A stretch of DNA of 64,000 bases from Enterobacter ludwigii (GCA_023023105.1 CP083824.1:3410001-3474000); one strand, 5' to 3'. Shown: positions 36,719-47,731, counted from the stretch's first letter. Notes: a model not told the origin generated them from the sequence alone. Translations and numbers: made by a program.

Positions 36719-39043
36719 TTACTGCAGCGTAAAATTCACCGCCGCGACCTGCCCACTCTCATCCATAACGAGTAACTGATAATCACCCGATTTATCAAGC
36801 TGTAATGTGTAAACTCTTCCTTTCACACTCAGCGGTTCGCCGTTCAAAAACCACCAGCGCTCGCCGCTATTGCCGGTCACCTGAAGCGGCAGCGAAACGC
36901 GGGATTCCCCCGGCAGACGTTTGATAACGGCCCCCTCACGCACGCCGGTCAACATAAGCGGAGCAGGTGCATCCTGCGACAACGGCGGACACGTTGCTGA
37001 AGAGGGAGGAACCCGGACCGCACGACGCTCTGTGGCAGGCAGCCATGGCTCAAGCGGCAACGGCCAGACATCCAGCACTTTCTCAGTAGCATCAGGGCAG
37101 TCTGCCGCAACGCGTTTGCCGGTTTTATCCAGCCAAACCGGGAAACGAATGCCGCGTATACCTTCCTGTTCCGGTAAAAGCAGCGTGGGGGGGTCACTCC
37201 CGTCAAGTAACCACGTCGCAAGACGACGTCGGCAGTTTTCACTGCCCTCCGGCAACGACTGACCACCAGGCCAGCAGATCACACCCCGCCCGACACTTGC
37301 CGGACGCGGATCGCGCGGCAGACGGGCTTCGTCTACCGTTGAGCGGGACTGAAGCAAGTTATTCACCTGATTTAACAGCGGCACGGCACTGGCAAAACCA
37401 AACTGCCCCGCCACGGGCGTGCCGTCCGGCCGTCCGGTCCAGATACCTATCACGTAACGGGCATTCAGACCAATGGCCCAGGCATCACGGTAGCCGTAGC
37501 TGGTACCTGTTTTCCACGCCAGCGGCGCGATTTGCGGTAGCGCATTATCCGGCAGCGGCTGGGCCTCGTTGGCCAGAATACGGCGGATAATCCACGCCGA
37601 GCCTGGTGACAATAACGGACGTTCAATCAGCGGATCGCCTGGCTGTAAACGCAATCGCCCCGCTTTACCGTGTCGGGCAAAGGCGCTGTAGGCTGCCGTA
37701 ATGTCCGCCAGTCGTGCGCCGGCACCTCCCAGTATCAGCGAAAGGTTTGGCTGAGCGCCCGCAGGCAGTATAAGCGGCAAGCCTGCGTTGCTCAGCATCC
37801 CGGCAAACCGTTTTGGCCCATACGCTTCAAGCACCTGTACCGCAGGCAGGTTGAGGGAGCGCACCAGCGCTTCACTCATGCTGACCGGTCCGTGGAACCC
37901 ACTGTCAAAATTCCCCGGGCGATAATCACCGGTTTTTCTTGGAACGTCCTGAAGCAACGACGCGGGATGGATCAGGCCATCGTCCAGCGCCATACCGTAG
38001 ATAAAGGGCTTCAATACCGATCCCGGGGATCGGATCGCATTGACCATATCCACATGGCTGAAACGACTGTCATCGTTGATATCCACCGATCCCACCCAGC
38101 CGCGCACTTTCATATCGGTATGATCGACCACGATCATCGCCAGCGAGCTGCGTGCAGGCAGGCGGGATTTCCAGTTCATCGCCAGCTCTTCGAGCTGCCG
38201 TTGCAGCCCGCCATCGAGAGTGGTGACAATTTTCGTGTCGCGACTTTTACTGAGCATCATCCGTGCAAAGAGTGGCGCCAGCTGCGGCATCTGTCGTGGT
38301 GCCAGCCATACCGCTTCTTCACGGGATTCTTTGACCTGTTTTGCAGACCAGACACCTTGCGTCGCCATCCTGTCGAGCACTTTATTGCGCGCCGCTTCGG
38401 CCCGTTCAGGCCAGCGGTCCGGGCGTAAACGACTCGGAGCCTGAGGGAGCACCGCCAGCAGCGCCGCATCGGAATAGCTGAGCTGCGACGGCGGTTTGCC
38501 GAGATAGGTCCAGCTTGCGGCTCCCACCCCCTGCAACGTGCCGCCAAACGGGGCGCGGTTGAGATAGAGCGTGAGGATCTCGCGTTTGGAAAGATGCCAT
38601 TCCAGCTGCATCGCCCGCCAGAGTTGACGAATTTTGCCGCCAAAGGTACGCGGATGTGGATCCAGCAGGCGCGCCACCTGCATGGTGAGCGTGCTGCCGC
38701 CAGAGACAACCTTTCCGGAAGAGAGATCCTGCCAGGCCGCACGAAGAACAGAGAAAGGGTTCACGCCAGGATGATCCCAGAACCAGCGATCTTCATACTG
38801 GATCAGGGCCTCAAGATAACGGGGAGAGACCTCTTCAATCGTCACAGGGTAGCGCCAGATCCCGTCGCTGTCGGCAAAACGCCAGAGCGGCGTCCCCTTT
38901 TCATCCACCACAACCCGCGCAGGGTTGACCTCTTTCAGAGGCAACGGCCACAGGCGGTCAGCAACGAAGATCAGCCCCCATAAAACGAGAAGCGCTCCCG
39001 CCAGCCAAAGCCAGCGGGAGCGTATCAAAGGTGCCATCAGCAT
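36719..39043 (-). CDS. pbpC: Penicillin-binding protein 1C
   Basis: 774 aa from the ATG at 39043, one base after the yfhM stop; ATGs at 39037 and 39058 are alternatives. One N-terminal membrane anchor (WLWLAGALLVLWGLIFVA). GT51 glycosyltransferase has EDRWFWDHPGVNP and GGSTLTMQVARLL. The transpeptidase domain has SPGSVLK (S-x-x-K Ser) and KTGTSYGYRDAW. A C-terminal BiPBP_C beta domain ends the protein. A peptidoglycan synthase of the inner membrane, co-encoded with the alpha-2-macroglobulin YfhM, with which it is thought to act in envelope repair. Confidence 0.96.
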   Translation of the reverse strand: MLMAPLIRSRWLWLAGALLVLWGLIFVADRLWPLPLKEVNPARVVVDEKGTPLWRFADSDGIWRYPVTIEEVSPRYLEALIQYEDRWFWDHPGVNPFSVLRAAWQDLSSGKVVSGGSTLTMQVARLLDPHPRTFGGKIRQLWRAMQLEWHLSKREILTLYLNRAPFGGTLQGVGAASWTYLGKPPSQLSYSDAALLAVLPQAPSRLRPDRWPERAEAARNKVLDRMATQGVWSAKQVKESREEAVWLAPRQMPQLAPLFARMMLSKSRDTKIVTTLDGGLQRQLEELAMNWKSRLPARSSLAMIVVDHTDMKVRGWVGSVDINDDSRFSHVDMVNAIRSPGSVLKPFIYGMALDDGLIHPASLLQDVPRKTGDYRPGNFDSGFHGPVSMSEALVRSLNLPAVQVLEAYGPKRFAGMLSNAGLPLILPAGAQPNLSLILGGAGARLADITAAYSAFARHGKAGRLRLQPGDPLIERPLLSPGSAWIIRRILANEAQPLPDNALPQIAPLAWKTGTSYGYRDAWAIGLNARYVIGIWTGRPDGTPVAGQFGFASAVPLLNQVNNLLQSRSTVDEARLPRDPRPASVGRGVICWPGGQSLPEGSENCRRRLATWLLDGSDPPTLLLPEQEGIRGIRFPVWLDKTGKRVAADCPDATEKVLDVWPLPLEPWLPATERRAVRVPPSSATCPPLSQDAPAPLMLTGVREGAVIKRLPGESRVSLPLQVTGNSGERWWFLNGEPLSVKGRVYTLQLDKSGDYQLLVMDESGQVAAVNFTLQ

Positions 39044-39044
39044 A

Positions 39045-42000
39045 TTACGGAACAACAATCAGCGGGCCACTGGCCGCACCCGTTGCCCGCCACTGCGGAA
39101 CATACATGGATTCAACCATCGGAACCGGCACCTGGTAGGTTCCCGGCGTGACCGCACGGGCCAGGTAGACCAGCGTCACCGGCTGTCCTTCATTGACAGG
39201 AACTGCCGCCACGAAGCGATCGTCACGGAACTCCATATGCTGAATATCGGCCTGCTGCATCTGACTGAGCAAGTTCTGCACTTCGCTACCGCTATCCTGC
39301 AGGCTGGCGCTACTGCTCGCCAGGTTCTGGTTTTCCAGTTCCAGCCCAGCCGGGAGCAGATCGACAACCAGCGCGTCAGGCACGTTCTGACTGGCCTTGA
39401 CTTCGAGCCACACCAGCACCAGCTCCCCGCTCCTCAGCTCAGAAAGAGACTTCGTGCTGCCGTCTGTTGCCAGAATATGGCGTTCAACCTGCAATACGTT
39501 AGAGGCTGGCTGAGGCGCGTATTCCGGATAACCCGTACTGTCCAGGCGCACCCACAGCGGTGTCGTACCGGTATTGGTCACCTGCAGTGCGCCAAGCTGA
39601 TCGCCATTCACATTTTGGATCAGCGATTTATCCCCACCTGAAGCGGTATCAGACAACGATGTTTTCGCCTGCCATGCCCCTGACAAGGTTTGCAGCGAAC
39701 GTCCGGCCAGGAAAAGAGCATTACTCTCCTGAGTGGACAACCAGCGCTGGCTGAAGGCTTGTTCAGACAAGGCGTTCAACAGCGTATTTTGCGCATCCGG
39801 CAGCAGCTTGTACTCCTCCAGGAGGGAGAGCATCAGTGCGTTATCACGCAGGACGCTACCATAATCGGCCATCCAGGTTTTACTGTCGTTACGCGGTGTT
39901 TTGAGTGCCAGATCCAGCGCCTGCTGGCTGCGCGGAGCATCACCCATCAGTTTAAGTGCCATACCCAGTTGCATCAGCGGTAGCCCGGAAGCCGCTTGCC
40001 CGTGGCGCTCCCAGATCTCACGCAGCGCACCCAGTGGCGCTTTTTGCTGACGCGCCAGCACCAGTGCAGCGTAAGCCTGTACGGCGAACTTGCTGGCCTG
40101 AGTATCGTCGCTATAGCGAATGGACATCATGCCCGGATCCTGCAGATAACGCAGCAGGCGGCTATTGGCGTTATTCACCGCATCGACAGGTACGCTGTAA
40201 CCCTGCTCGCCCGCGCGCACCAGGAAGTCAGTAACGTAGGCGGTCAGCCAGTACTCTTCCGGGCCATTTTTATCCCAAAGAGCGAAACCGCCGTCCTCAC
40301 GCTGCATCTGCAGCAGACGGGAGATACCGATATCAATGGCCGCACGGCGTTTGTCGTCCGTATCACCTTTGATGCCAAGCGCGGTGAGTTGCGCCGCATT
40401 GGTGTAGAGCGACGGGAACAGACCGCTGGCAGTTTGTTCCAGACAGCCATACGGATAAGCCTGCAGCTCGCGAATATAACGCGCCAGATTGAGCGGCGGT
40501 TTGCCGCTCAGTAACAGTTGCCCCTGCAGGGTCGCAGGAGAGAAACCATTGATGTGCTGCGCAGGTGCCGTCCAGGACTCACCAGGGTTCAGCATAGCCC
40601 CCGTATTCACCGTCTGGGCCGGGAACGCCGGACGCACGCCGATTTTCCAGCTCTTCTGCTGCGGTGCGAAAGTCTCGCCCGGAAGCTGCAGGCCGGTAAC
40701 CTGCGCGGTCACTTCACCGTCGCCATAACCGTCCAGTGCACGTACGGGAATAAACAGCGTACTGCGTGCGCCAGGAGATAACTGAACCGGCTGCGGCTGT
40801 GCGCCTTCAAGCGACAGTTTACCGGTCGCGGTCAGGGCGATGTTCAGCGTCTGCGGCTTGTCAGTCAGGTTGGTGAGATCCAGCGTCAGCCGCGAGGTGT
40901 CTCCACTTGCCAGGAAGCGTGGGGTATTCAGCTCGGTAATGACCGGCGCGGCGACAATGACTTTGCTTTCGCTGCTGCCGAAATCATCTTCCGTCCAGGC
41001 CTGCGCCATCAGGCGCAGCTCACCGTTGAAATCGCCAATCGGCAGCGTAACGGTACCTTCCCCGTTGGCATCAAGCGTAACCGGCTGAGCCTGCTGGGCG
41101 ATAATGGTGACGTGGTTCACCGGCGGTTTGCCGCCACGCTTGAGTTCATCTCCGTCACCACCAAAACGCAGCGCGGCCATACGGCCCTGACCTTCAATGA
41201 CCTGGCCGTAGATATCATAGATATCTGCGCCATAACGCTTCTGACCGAAGAAGGCTTGCCACGGATCCGGCGTGACGTAATCGGTAATGTTCAGCACCCC
41301 GCTGTCCACCGCCGAAAGCAACACGTTCACTTTCTGCGGAGCCGCACCCTCTTTCACGCTGGCTTTCACCTTCACAGAGAGCGTCTGGTTCGGACGCATC
41401 TTCTGCGGGTTGTCCAGGGCAATGTTCAGACGGCGATTTTCGTCGCCCATCGGCAGGTGCAGCAGACCCACCGCACGTTTTGGCGTAGCGGATTTGGATT
41501 TGTCCCCGGGGCGTACCACCAGTGTGCTGAGATAGAGATCGTGGCGTTTCCAGGCCTTATCCACCGGAATAGAGAGATCCAGCCCGTTTGCCGGTACGTC
41601 GATCTCTTTCCACCACAGCGGACCTTCGCTGGATTCGATCATCGCATAGCCTTTGCCTGCGGCCGGCGCAGCAATATGCAGTTGAATCGTATCCCCTGGC
41701 TGATAAGACGGCTTATCCAGCTTCAACGTCACGCGATCAGGACGCGCAGCGCCCGTGCCGTCGCTGTTATCCTGCCAGCTGTAGCCCGCCCAGAAGCGCA
41801 CGCTGCTAACCATCTCATCCGGTGCTTTAACTTCAAGACGGTATGAGCCCCACTCTACCGGGAAGGTAACTTTGCCGGTTTCATCGGCCTTAAGACTCAG
41901 TTCTTGCTCACCTTCGATCAGATCTTTTTGATCAAACTGCGACTGCCAGCCTTCGCTTTCTGACCAGTTCCAGTAATAGTCCCGGCGCTCGCGGATCAGG

Positions 42001-43997
42001 CGAACCTGTAATCCGGAAACGGCCTTTTTCGCCCCGCTGGCATCGGCATAGACAATGTCAAAGCTGGCGTTGCCATTTTCATCGACAATTGGCTGGTTAA
42101 CTGTCGTATCGGTACGGTAGTCATAAACGGCTTTGCTGGCGAACTGAGGACGGATCCCCGGCAGATCAGCCGCCGGCCAGATGGCCTGCTCAGCACGGCG
42201 CGTTACCGGACGACCGCCCGACTCCAGCAGGCTGGCCTGCAGAATCAATTGCAGAGGAGAGTGCACCTCTTTCCACTGGCTTTCGGTGGAAACCTGCCCA
42301 CGCCCCTTATCATCGAGAGTCAGCTGAACTTCATCCAGGCTGCGGCTCAGGTTCTCCTCGGCAATATCACCAAACTGGAAGCCCGGCAGCGCAGCCACTG
42401 CCTCACGCAGCGGACGCAGGAAAAGCTGGCCCTGCAGGGAATTACCGTTGGCTGGCGCACCGTACAGGTAATAGCCGACCACGTTAAAGTCGACGTTATC
42501 CTGCGGTGAAACCGGTGTTTTTTGTCCGGTCAGATTGAGCGCCATACGCTCTGGCATAAAATCTTCAACGTGGAAATCCCACAGACGCTGCAGGTTATCC
42601 CCCGTGTTGGCACGGACATGCCACATGCCGGTCTGCGCCCCGCTGTCCAGCTGATAGTTAAAGCGATAGAGGCCATTCTCTGGCTGGACGACGATTGTGC
42701 GTGCTACCTGCCCGTCCGGACGCAGCACGTCAAGTTTCACGGGCTGATCGGGAAGTGGTTTACCATCACTGTCACGTAACAAACCGTTAAGGATCACCGT
42801 TTCGCCAGGGCGGTAGAGATCGCGCGGGCCAAACATAAAGAACTGCTTGCTGTAACCCGGCGCCCCTGCAATATCAAACTCCGCCAGATCGAGGGCCGGT
42901 AACTTAAGGTCAAGCAGCGTCGTTTGCCCGTCTTTACTGGCAAGGATCAGCGCGGCCTCTTTGTCGGTCTCAAGCTTTGCATGACCATCGCCATCGCTGT
43001 TCGCTTCGGCAAGCGTCTGCCCTTTATCGTTCAACAGGGTGACGGTCACACCGGACTGCGCCGCACCGTTTTCCAGGCTCTGGGTGAAGATATCCAGACG
43101 ATTATGATAACGGTGAGCGGACAGCCCAATGTCGCTTAAGGTAAAGAGAGTCGCGGCGTTACTGTAGTTATAGTGCCCCGCCTGGTTCATCACCGCGATA
43201 TAAACCCCAGACTGCTGAAGCGGCTTAATATCTTTCAGCGGCAACAGTAATTTTTCGCGCGTATTGCGCGCCGGGTTGAGGTCAAAACGCCCGGTGTATA
43301 CCAGATCCGCCATCTTCAGCAGATTGTCAGATTCCCAGTTTGTCAGCGAATTACGGTATTCCCACTGACTGACAAACGAGGCCAACGATTCCGGCTTCAC
43401 GCGGTAGAAATTAACGTCCACATTGTTGACGTTGAGCGCCATCACCGGCAGACCTTCCACCACCTTGCCCGGCAGCAGTGAGCCCCGGCTGGCGAAACCG
43501 ACCGTCGGTTCAACATCCCGGGTGGTCAGCGCTTTTTCATAATCAATTCCGAATGTCGCTTTGTTCAGCGCCTGCAGGCCACGTTCAACGGTAACGACCA
43601 GATTGCGATTGGGCTCCAGATGGCGCAGACGCAGCTCTTTCAGGTTCGGCGCAAGTTCCCACGCCCCGTCAACCTTGCCACTTTTCTTATCCACAACATG
43701 CACTGTTTTCGCGAAATCCTGATCGGGATTCAGCGGGACAGAGAAGGTCAGCACCAGTGTTGATGCGCCATCGAGCTGCACTTCAGAAGCATCCAGCAGA
43801 GTTAGCGCTTTACCCTGACTCTGTGCCGCAAGTTTGGCCAGTTTTTCAGCATCGGGCTTTTCCGCCGCTTTTGGTGTTGTGGCTGTGGATGCTGCGGGAG
43901 CCGCAGCCTGAGATTTATCGTCGCTGTTATCACAGCCGACAAGCGTAAACGTGGTAAGCAGCGCAAGAGAGAGCGCGGCTAAGCGAAACGGTTTCAT
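39045..43997 (-). CDS. yfhM: Bacterial alpha-2-macroglobulin YfhM
   Basis: 1650 aa from the ATG at 43997 (MKPFRLAAL); an upstream ATG at 44015 is not needed. Lipoprotein signal with lipobox LVGC. Many MG-type beta domains follow, with the thioester motif CLEQ in YPYGCLEQTAS near 1180 in the alpha-alpha barrel TED region. It lies in the periplasm, traps attacking proteases through the thioester, and pairs with pbpC one base downstream. Length matches E. coli YfhM (1653). Confidence 0.96.
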   Translation of the reverse strand: MKPFRLAALSLALLTTFTLVGCDNSDDKSQAAAPAASTATTPKAAEKPDAEKLAKLAAQSQGKALTLLDASEVQLDGASTLVLTFSVPLNPDQDFAKTVHVVDKKSGKVDGAWELAPNLKELRLRHLEPNRNLVVTVERGLQALNKATFGIDYEKALTTRDVEPTVGFASRGSLLPGKVVEGLPVMALNVNNVDVNFYRVKPESLASFVSQWEYRNSLTNWESDNLLKMADLVYTGRFDLNPARNTREKLLLPLKDIKPLQQSGVYIAVMNQAGHYNYSNAATLFTLSDIGLSAHRYHNRLDIFTQSLENGAAQSGVTVTLLNDKGQTLAEANSDGDGHAKLETDKEAALILASKDGQTTLLDLKLPALDLAEFDIAGAPGYSKQFFMFGPRDLYRPGETVILNGLLRDSDGKPLPDQPVKLDVLRPDGQVARTIVVQPENGLYRFNYQLDSGAQTGMWHVRANTGDNLQRLWDFHVEDFMPERMALNLTGQKTPVSPQDNVDFNVVGYYLYGAPANGNSLQGQLFLRPLREAVAALPGFQFGDIAEENLSRSLDEVQLTLDDKGRGQVSTESQWKEVHSPLQLILQASLLESGGRPVTRRAEQAIWPAADLPGIRPQFASKAVYDYRTDTTVNQPIVDENGNASFDIVYADASGAKKAVSGLQVRLIRERRDYYWNWSESEGWQSQFDQKDLIEGEQELSLKADETGKVTFPVEWGSYRLEVKAPDEMVSSVRFWAGYSWQDNSDGTGAARPDRVTLKLDKPSYQPGDTIQLHIAAPAAGKGYAMIESSEGPLWWKEIDVPANGLDLSIPVDKAWKRHDLYLSTLVVRPGDKSKSATPKRAVGLLHLPMGDENRRLNIALDNPQKMRPNQTLSVKVKASVKEGAAPQKVNVLLSAVDSGVLNITDYVTPDPWQAFFGQKRYGADIYDIYGQVIEGQGRMAALRFGGDGDELKRGGKPPVNHVTIIAQQAQPVTLDANGEGTVTLPIGDFNGELRLMAQAWTEDDFGSSESKVIVAAPVITELNTPRFLASGDTSRLTLDLTNLTDKPQTLNIALTATGKLSLEGAQPQPVQLSPGARSTLFIPVRALDGYGDGEVTAQVTGLQLPGETFAPQQKSWKIGVRPAFPAQTVNTGAMLNPGESWTAPAQHINGFSPATLQGQLLLSGKPPLNLARYIRELQAYPYGCLEQTASGLFPSLYTNAAQLTALGIKGDTDDKRRAAIDIGISRLLQMQREDGGFALWDKNGPEEYWLTAYVTDFLVRAGEQGYSVPVDAVNNANSRLLRYLQDPGMMSIRYSDDTQASKFAVQAYAALVLARQQKAPLGALREIWERHGQAASGLPLMQLGMALKLMGDAPRSQQALDLALKTPRNDSKTWMADYGSVLRDNALMLSLLEEYKLLPDAQNTLLNALSEQAFSQRWLSTQESNALFLAGRSLQTLSGAWQAKTSLSDTASGGDKSLIQNVNGDQLGALQVTNTGTTPLWVRLDSTGYPEYAPQPASNVLQVERHILATDGSTKSLSELRSGELVLVWLEVKASQNVPDALVVDLLPAGLELENQNLASSSASLQDSGSEVQNLLSQMQQADIQHMEFRDDRFVAAVPVNEGQPVTLVYLARAVTPGTYQVPVPMVESMYVPQWRATGAASGPLIVVP

Positions 43998-44190
43998 CCT
44001 TTGTCCCTGGCCCATGGAGCCTGTTGGTCGTCGTCCGGATAAGTATTATCCGCAAGTTTCACTAATTCAAAAAGTCCAATTTGAGAATCCGTAAAATTAA
44101 GGGGTGGCTCGCGACTTGAACGCAGTTTGCTTGTCGACGTCAGAAAAAACACCGACAATTCTTTTTTACGGAAAAGAATGGAGGCACCCC

Positions 44191-45039
44191 ATGACTACCT
44201 CATATTTTGTCGCCGCCGACTGGCTCATTGAGCACAGCGATGACCCGGAAGTCCAGATTATCGATGCGCGAATGGCCCCTGCCGGGCAGGAACATCTCCG
44301 CGATATGGTCGCGGAATACCGCGCAGGCCACCTGCCTGGTGCGGTATATTTTGATATTGAAGCCCTCTCCGATCACACCACTCCCCTGCCACACATGCTG
44401 CCACGTGCGGAAGCCTTTTCTGTGGCGATGCGCGAGCTGGGCATCAACCAGGACAAGCATCTGGTTGTCTACGATGAGGGCAACCTCTTCTCCGCGCCGC
44501 GCGCGTGGTGGATGCTGAAAAACTTCGGCGTCGAAAAGGTCTCGATTCTGGCAGGTGGTCTGGCTGGCTGGAAGCGCGATGAACTGCCGCTGCAACAGGG
44601 TGAAGTCACGCAGGCGGAAGGCGATTTCGATGCGACGTTTGCCCCACACGTGGTGAAACGCCTGACCGATGTACTGGTGGTTAGCCATGAAAAAACGGCA
44701 CAAATCGTCGATGCCCGCCCAGCTCCGCGTTTCAATGCCGAAGCGGATGAGCCGCGTCCAGGGCTGAAGCGCGGTCACATCCCGGGCGCACTGAATGTAC
44801 CGTGGGGCGATCTGGTATTTGAAGGCGAACTGAAAACCACAGACGAACTTCGCGCTATTTTTGAGAGTCAGGGTGTGGATTTACACCGTCCGATTATTGC
44901 CAGCTGCGGCTCCGGCGTAACGGCTTGCGTGGTGATCCTGGCGCTCGCCACGCTCGGTGTAAACGACGTGACGCTCTATGACGGCGCCTGGAGCGAATGG
45001 GGAGCCCGAGACGATCTGCCGGTTGAACCCACCAGATAA
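44191..45039 (+). CDS. sseA: 3-mercaptopyruvate sulfurtransferase
   Basis: 282 aa from the ATG at 44191 (MTTSYFVAADW) with GGAGG upstream; the longer frame from 44104 lacks such a site. Two rhodanese domains; the catalytic Cys is in CGSGVTAC of the C-terminal domain, the mercaptopyruvate-type loop. It moves sulfur from 3-mercaptopyruvate to thiol acceptors or cyanide. Convergent with sseB. Confidence 0.96.
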   Translation: MTTSYFVAADWLIEHSDDPEVQIIDARMAPAGQEHLRDMVAEYRAGHLPGAVYFDIEALSDHTTPLPHMLPRAEAFSVAMRELGINQDKHLVVYDEGNLFSAPRAWWMLKNFGVEKVSILAGGLAGWKRDELPLQQGEVTQAEGDFDATFAPHVVKRLTDVLVVSHEKTAQIVDARPAPRFNAEADEPRPGLKRGHIPGALNVPWGDLVFEGELKTTDELRAIFESQGVDLHRPIIASCGSGVTACVVILALATLGVNDVTLYDGAWSEWGARDDLPVEPTR

Positions 45040-45044
45040 ACTCA

Positions 45045-45064
45045 CGGGGTGAATATTCACCCCG
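45045..45064. terminator. Convergent terminator sseA/sseB
   Basis: CGGGGTGAATATTCACCCCG is a perfect palindrome between the two convergent stop codons. Confidence 0.8.
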
Positions 45065-45070
45065 AAAAGT

Positions 45071-45847
45071 TTATATGATCCGCGTGGTTTTGAGATCGCG
45101 CAGGAAACCGCCCCAGCGACGCTCATAGAACGGGGTGATATGCTCAGTAATAAAGTGGCTGATGCCCTTCTCTCCGTTCTTCACCTGGCAAATATCAATC
45201 GGCTCATCACCCGGCAGCGTATCGGTGGCCACGCTGCCCGCCGCCTGAATGATCTCGTCGATATCACCATCAGCTTCAATACCGATCAGCAACACCGGCT
45301 GTTCGTCTGCATGCTCTTTAATTGAACAGAGGAACGCGCGTCTTACCGGTTTCAGGGTTTTGAACAACGTGGTCAGCGAATCGATCATCTGCGCAGGCGG
45401 TTCCGCCACTTCAGACAACAGCAGCGTTTCGCCCCCTTCCAGTACCTCTTGCGTGCTGAGCGGGTTACCCTCTTCGCCAATCAGATGGCTGATTTCACGC
45501 GGGGTGAACTCTTTTCCGGTCGGCAGCTTCGCGTTGAGGAACAGCGTCTGGCCGAGCGTCATTTCAAACAGGGTACGTACCGGCATCACCACGAACGCCT
45601 GTTCGTCTTCAACGGCTTGCTGCAACGCTTCCAGTGAGGTGAAGAACGGGATCACCGAAGTGCCGTCGTCTTTCTCCCAGTGCAGCAGATCCAGCGCGCT
45701 GTCTTCTACGACCTGCTCACCTTCCGCGGCGGTACCCGGCACCCAGACGGTGGATTCCAGCAGCGTGCGGAAAAATGCCGGACGATGGGCAGGCTCGGTT
45801 GCCGCCTGCTCCAGCAGGGTTTCTAATTCGTTTTTGGTTTCGGACAT
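45071..45847 (-). CDS. sseB: SseB, enhanced serine sensitivity protein
   Basis: 258 aa. SseB N-terminal domain (ENELETLLEQAATEP ... VIPFFTSLEALQQ) and C-terminal domain (LKPVRRAFLCSIKE, GIEADGDIDEIIQ). In E. coli extra copies cause serine sensitivity; the biochemical role is unknown. 5 bp after pepB, likely in one transcript. Confidence 0.93.
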   Translation of the reverse strand: MSETKNELETLLEQAATEPAHRPAFFRTLLESTVWVPGTAAEGEQVVEDSALDLLHWEKDDGTSVIPFFTSLEALQQAVEDEQAFVVMPVRTLFEMTLGQTLFLNAKLPTGKEFTPREISHLIGEEGNPLSTQEVLEGGETLLLSEVAEPPAQMIDSLTTLFKTLKPVRRAFLCSIKEHADEQPVLLIGIEADGDIDEIIQAAGSVATDTLPGDEPIDICQVKNGEKGISHFITEHITPFYERRWGGFLRDLKTTRII

Positions 45848-45852
45848 AACAA

Positions 45853-47139
45853 TTACTCAGCCGTAAGCAGGTTCGCCACGGTACGCACACCCAGACCCGT
45901 TGCGCCCGCAGACCACTGCTCAACCGCCGCTTTACGGTACGTTGCAGAGCAGTCGATGTGCAGCCAACCTTCCTGGTAGTTCTCAACAAAGTGAGACAGG
46001 AAACCGGCTGCGGTGCTCGCACCCGCCGGGTACGCCGCGCTTGCGGTGTTGTTCAGTTCAGCAAAGTTGGACGGCAACTGGTTACGGTGGAACTCGGCCA
46101 GCGGCAGACGCCAGAACGGCTCGTTCTCAGCGGCAGCACTTGCCAGCAGGCGCGCGGCCAGTTTGTCGTCGAAGCTGAACAGCGCATGGTAGTCGTTACC
46201 CAGCGCGGTTTTCGCTGCGCCGGTCAGGGTCGCCATGTCGATGATCAGTTCTGGTTTTTGGGCAGAGGCGTCGATCAGGCCATCGGCCAGCACCAGACGG
46301 CCTTCGGCGTCGGTGTTCATCACTTCAACGTTTTTGCCGTTGCGGTAGCGAATAATATCGCCCAGCTTGAAGGCATTGCCGCTCACCATGTTGTCAGCAC
46401 AGCACAGGTAGAGCTTCACACGCTTGTTCAGACCACGGGTGATAGCAAACGCCAGCGCGCCGGTAATGGTGGCCGCGCCGCCCATATCGGACTTCATGGA
46501 ATCCATGAACGCGCTCTGCTTCAGGCTGTAGCCACCGCTATCGAAAGTGATGCCTTTCCCGACCAGGCAAGCAAAGACTGGTGCTTCTTTATCGCCGGTT
46601 GGGTTGTAATCCAGAGCCAGCAGCACTGGAGGACGCTCAGAACCACGTCCTACAGTATGGATGCCCATGTAGTTCTGCTCGCGCAGATCTTCACCTTTGG
46701 TGATGCGGTAAGACATTTTGTCGCCCGCCACACCACACAGCAGGTCAACAGCACGTTGTGCCAGCTGTTCCGGGCCCAGCTCTTCTGCCGGGGCATTGAT
46801 GGTGTCGCGCACCCAGTCGATAATGGTCAGACGGCTTTCCAGCTCTTTCTGCCCCGCGGCATCAAGGTTCGCCCACTCAATTTTGCGGGTGCCTTTCGGC
46901 CCTTTGTAGCCCGCCCAGAACGCCCAGCTGCGGTCGGTGTCCCAGCCTTCGCCGTCGAGGGTGACATGCTTAATGCCCAGACCATCCACTTTGCGCGCCG
47001 CGCGCTGGATCAGGCCCAAATCATCTTTGCCCGTCAGGTGCAGGGTAATACCGTCGTTGTTGATGCTGTACGTGGCTTTTTCTCCCCAGCGTGCGTCTGC
47101 AGGCTGTGTGGAGAGCGTAATCTTCATCGCTTCGGTCAT
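45853..47139 (-). CDS. pepB: Peptidase B (M17 leucyl aminopeptidase family)
   Basis: 428 aa from the ATG at 47139 ([10 protein letters not shown]), as in E. coli. M17 signature [14 protein letters not shown] and metal-binding [20 protein letters not shown]. It removes N-terminal residues from peptides in the cytoplasm, with preference for acidic ones in the E. coli enzyme. Follows the isc operon after a terminator. Confidence 0.97.
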   Translation of the reverse strand: MTEAMKITLSTQPADARWGEKATYSINNDGITLHLTGKDDLGLIQRAARKVDGLGIKHVTLDGEGWDTDRSWAFWAGYKGPKGTRKIEWANLDAAGQKELESRLTIIDWVRDTINAPAEELGPEQLAQRAVDLLCGVAGDKMSYRITKGEDLREQNYMGIHTVGRGSERPPVLLALDYNPTGDKEAPVFACLVGKGITFDSGGYSLKQSAFMDSMKSDMGGAATITGALAFAITRGLNKRVKLYLCCADNMVSGNAFKLGDIIRYRNGKNVEVMNTDAEGRLVLADGLIDASAQKPELIIDMATLTGAAKTALGNDYHALFSFDDKLAARLLASAAAENEPFWRLPLAEFHRNQLPSNFAELNNTASAAYPAGASTAAGFLSHFVENYQEGWLHIDCSATYRKAAVEQWSAGATGLGVRTVANLLTAE

Positions 47140-47160
47140 TTTATTTATCCTTATTAGCAA

Positions 47161-47184
47161 ACGGGCCGCCTGAAGGCAGCCCGT
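47161..47184 (-). terminator. End-of-isc terminator
   Basis: ACGGGC and GCCCGT stem, with an inner CCT/AGG pair, 9 bp after the iscX stop. Confidence 0.6.
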
Positions 47185-47192
47185 AAGGTGAT

Positions 47193-47393
47193 TTATTCTG
47201 CTTCATCTAACCAGACTAACAGAATCGCCTCCAGAATTTTTTCATTGGATGCGTTTGGATCGTCGTCAAAATCCTCTAAATCGCAGATCCACTGGTGCAT
47301 GTCGGTGAATCGTACGGTTTTCGGATCGAGATCCGGGTTCGCGTCGTAGAGCGCTTCGCCGATTTCACGGCTGTCTGTCCACTTCAGTCCCAT
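47193..47393 (-). CDS. iscX: IscX, Fe-S assembly accessory protein
   Basis: 66 aa from the ATG at 47393 ([11 protein letters not shown]), one base after fdx. A small acidic protein that binds IscS and iron and tunes Fe-S assembly. Length as in E. coli. Last gene of the isc operon. Confidence 0.95.
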   Translation of the reverse strand: MGLKWTDSREIGEALYDANPDLDPKTVRFTDMHQWICDLEDFDDDPNASNEKILEAILLVWLDEAE

Positions 47394-47394
47394 A

Positions 47395-47730
47395 TTAATG
47401 CTCGCGTGCGTGGTTGATGGTGTAGCGTGGGAATTCCACGACCAGATCTTCATCGGTCACCAGCGCCTGGCAGCTTAAGCGGCTGTCTGGCTCCAGACCC
47501 CATGCTTTATCCAGCATGTCGTCTTCGTCTTCGGTGCTCTCGGCGAGAGAGTCAAAACCTTCACGCACGACGCAGTGGCAGGTAGTGCAGGCACAGGATT
47601 TTTCACAGGCGTGTTCCACTTCGATACCGTTACGCAGGGCAACATCGAGAATGGTTTCACCGGTCTTCGCTTCCAGAACAGCACCATCCGGACAGAGGTC
47701 CGCATGAGGCAAAATAACAATCTTTGGCAT
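47395..47730 (-). CDS. fdx: [2Fe-2S] ferredoxin of the Isc system
   Basis: 111 aa. Cluster ligands in [10 protein letters not shown] and LSCQAL. It gives electrons for cluster assembly and binds IscS. One base downstream of hscA. Confidence 0.97.
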   Translation of the reverse strand: MPKIVILPHADLCPDGAVLEAKTGETILDVALRNGIEVEHACEKSCACTTCHCVVREGFDSLAESTEDEDDMLDKAWGLEPDSRLSCQALVTDEDLVVEFPRYTINHAREH

Positions 47731-47731
47731 A

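Noticed and set aside
45958..47157. 399-codon plus-strand open frame opposite pepB
   Set aside because: Shadow of pepB with no recognisable domain or ribosome site.
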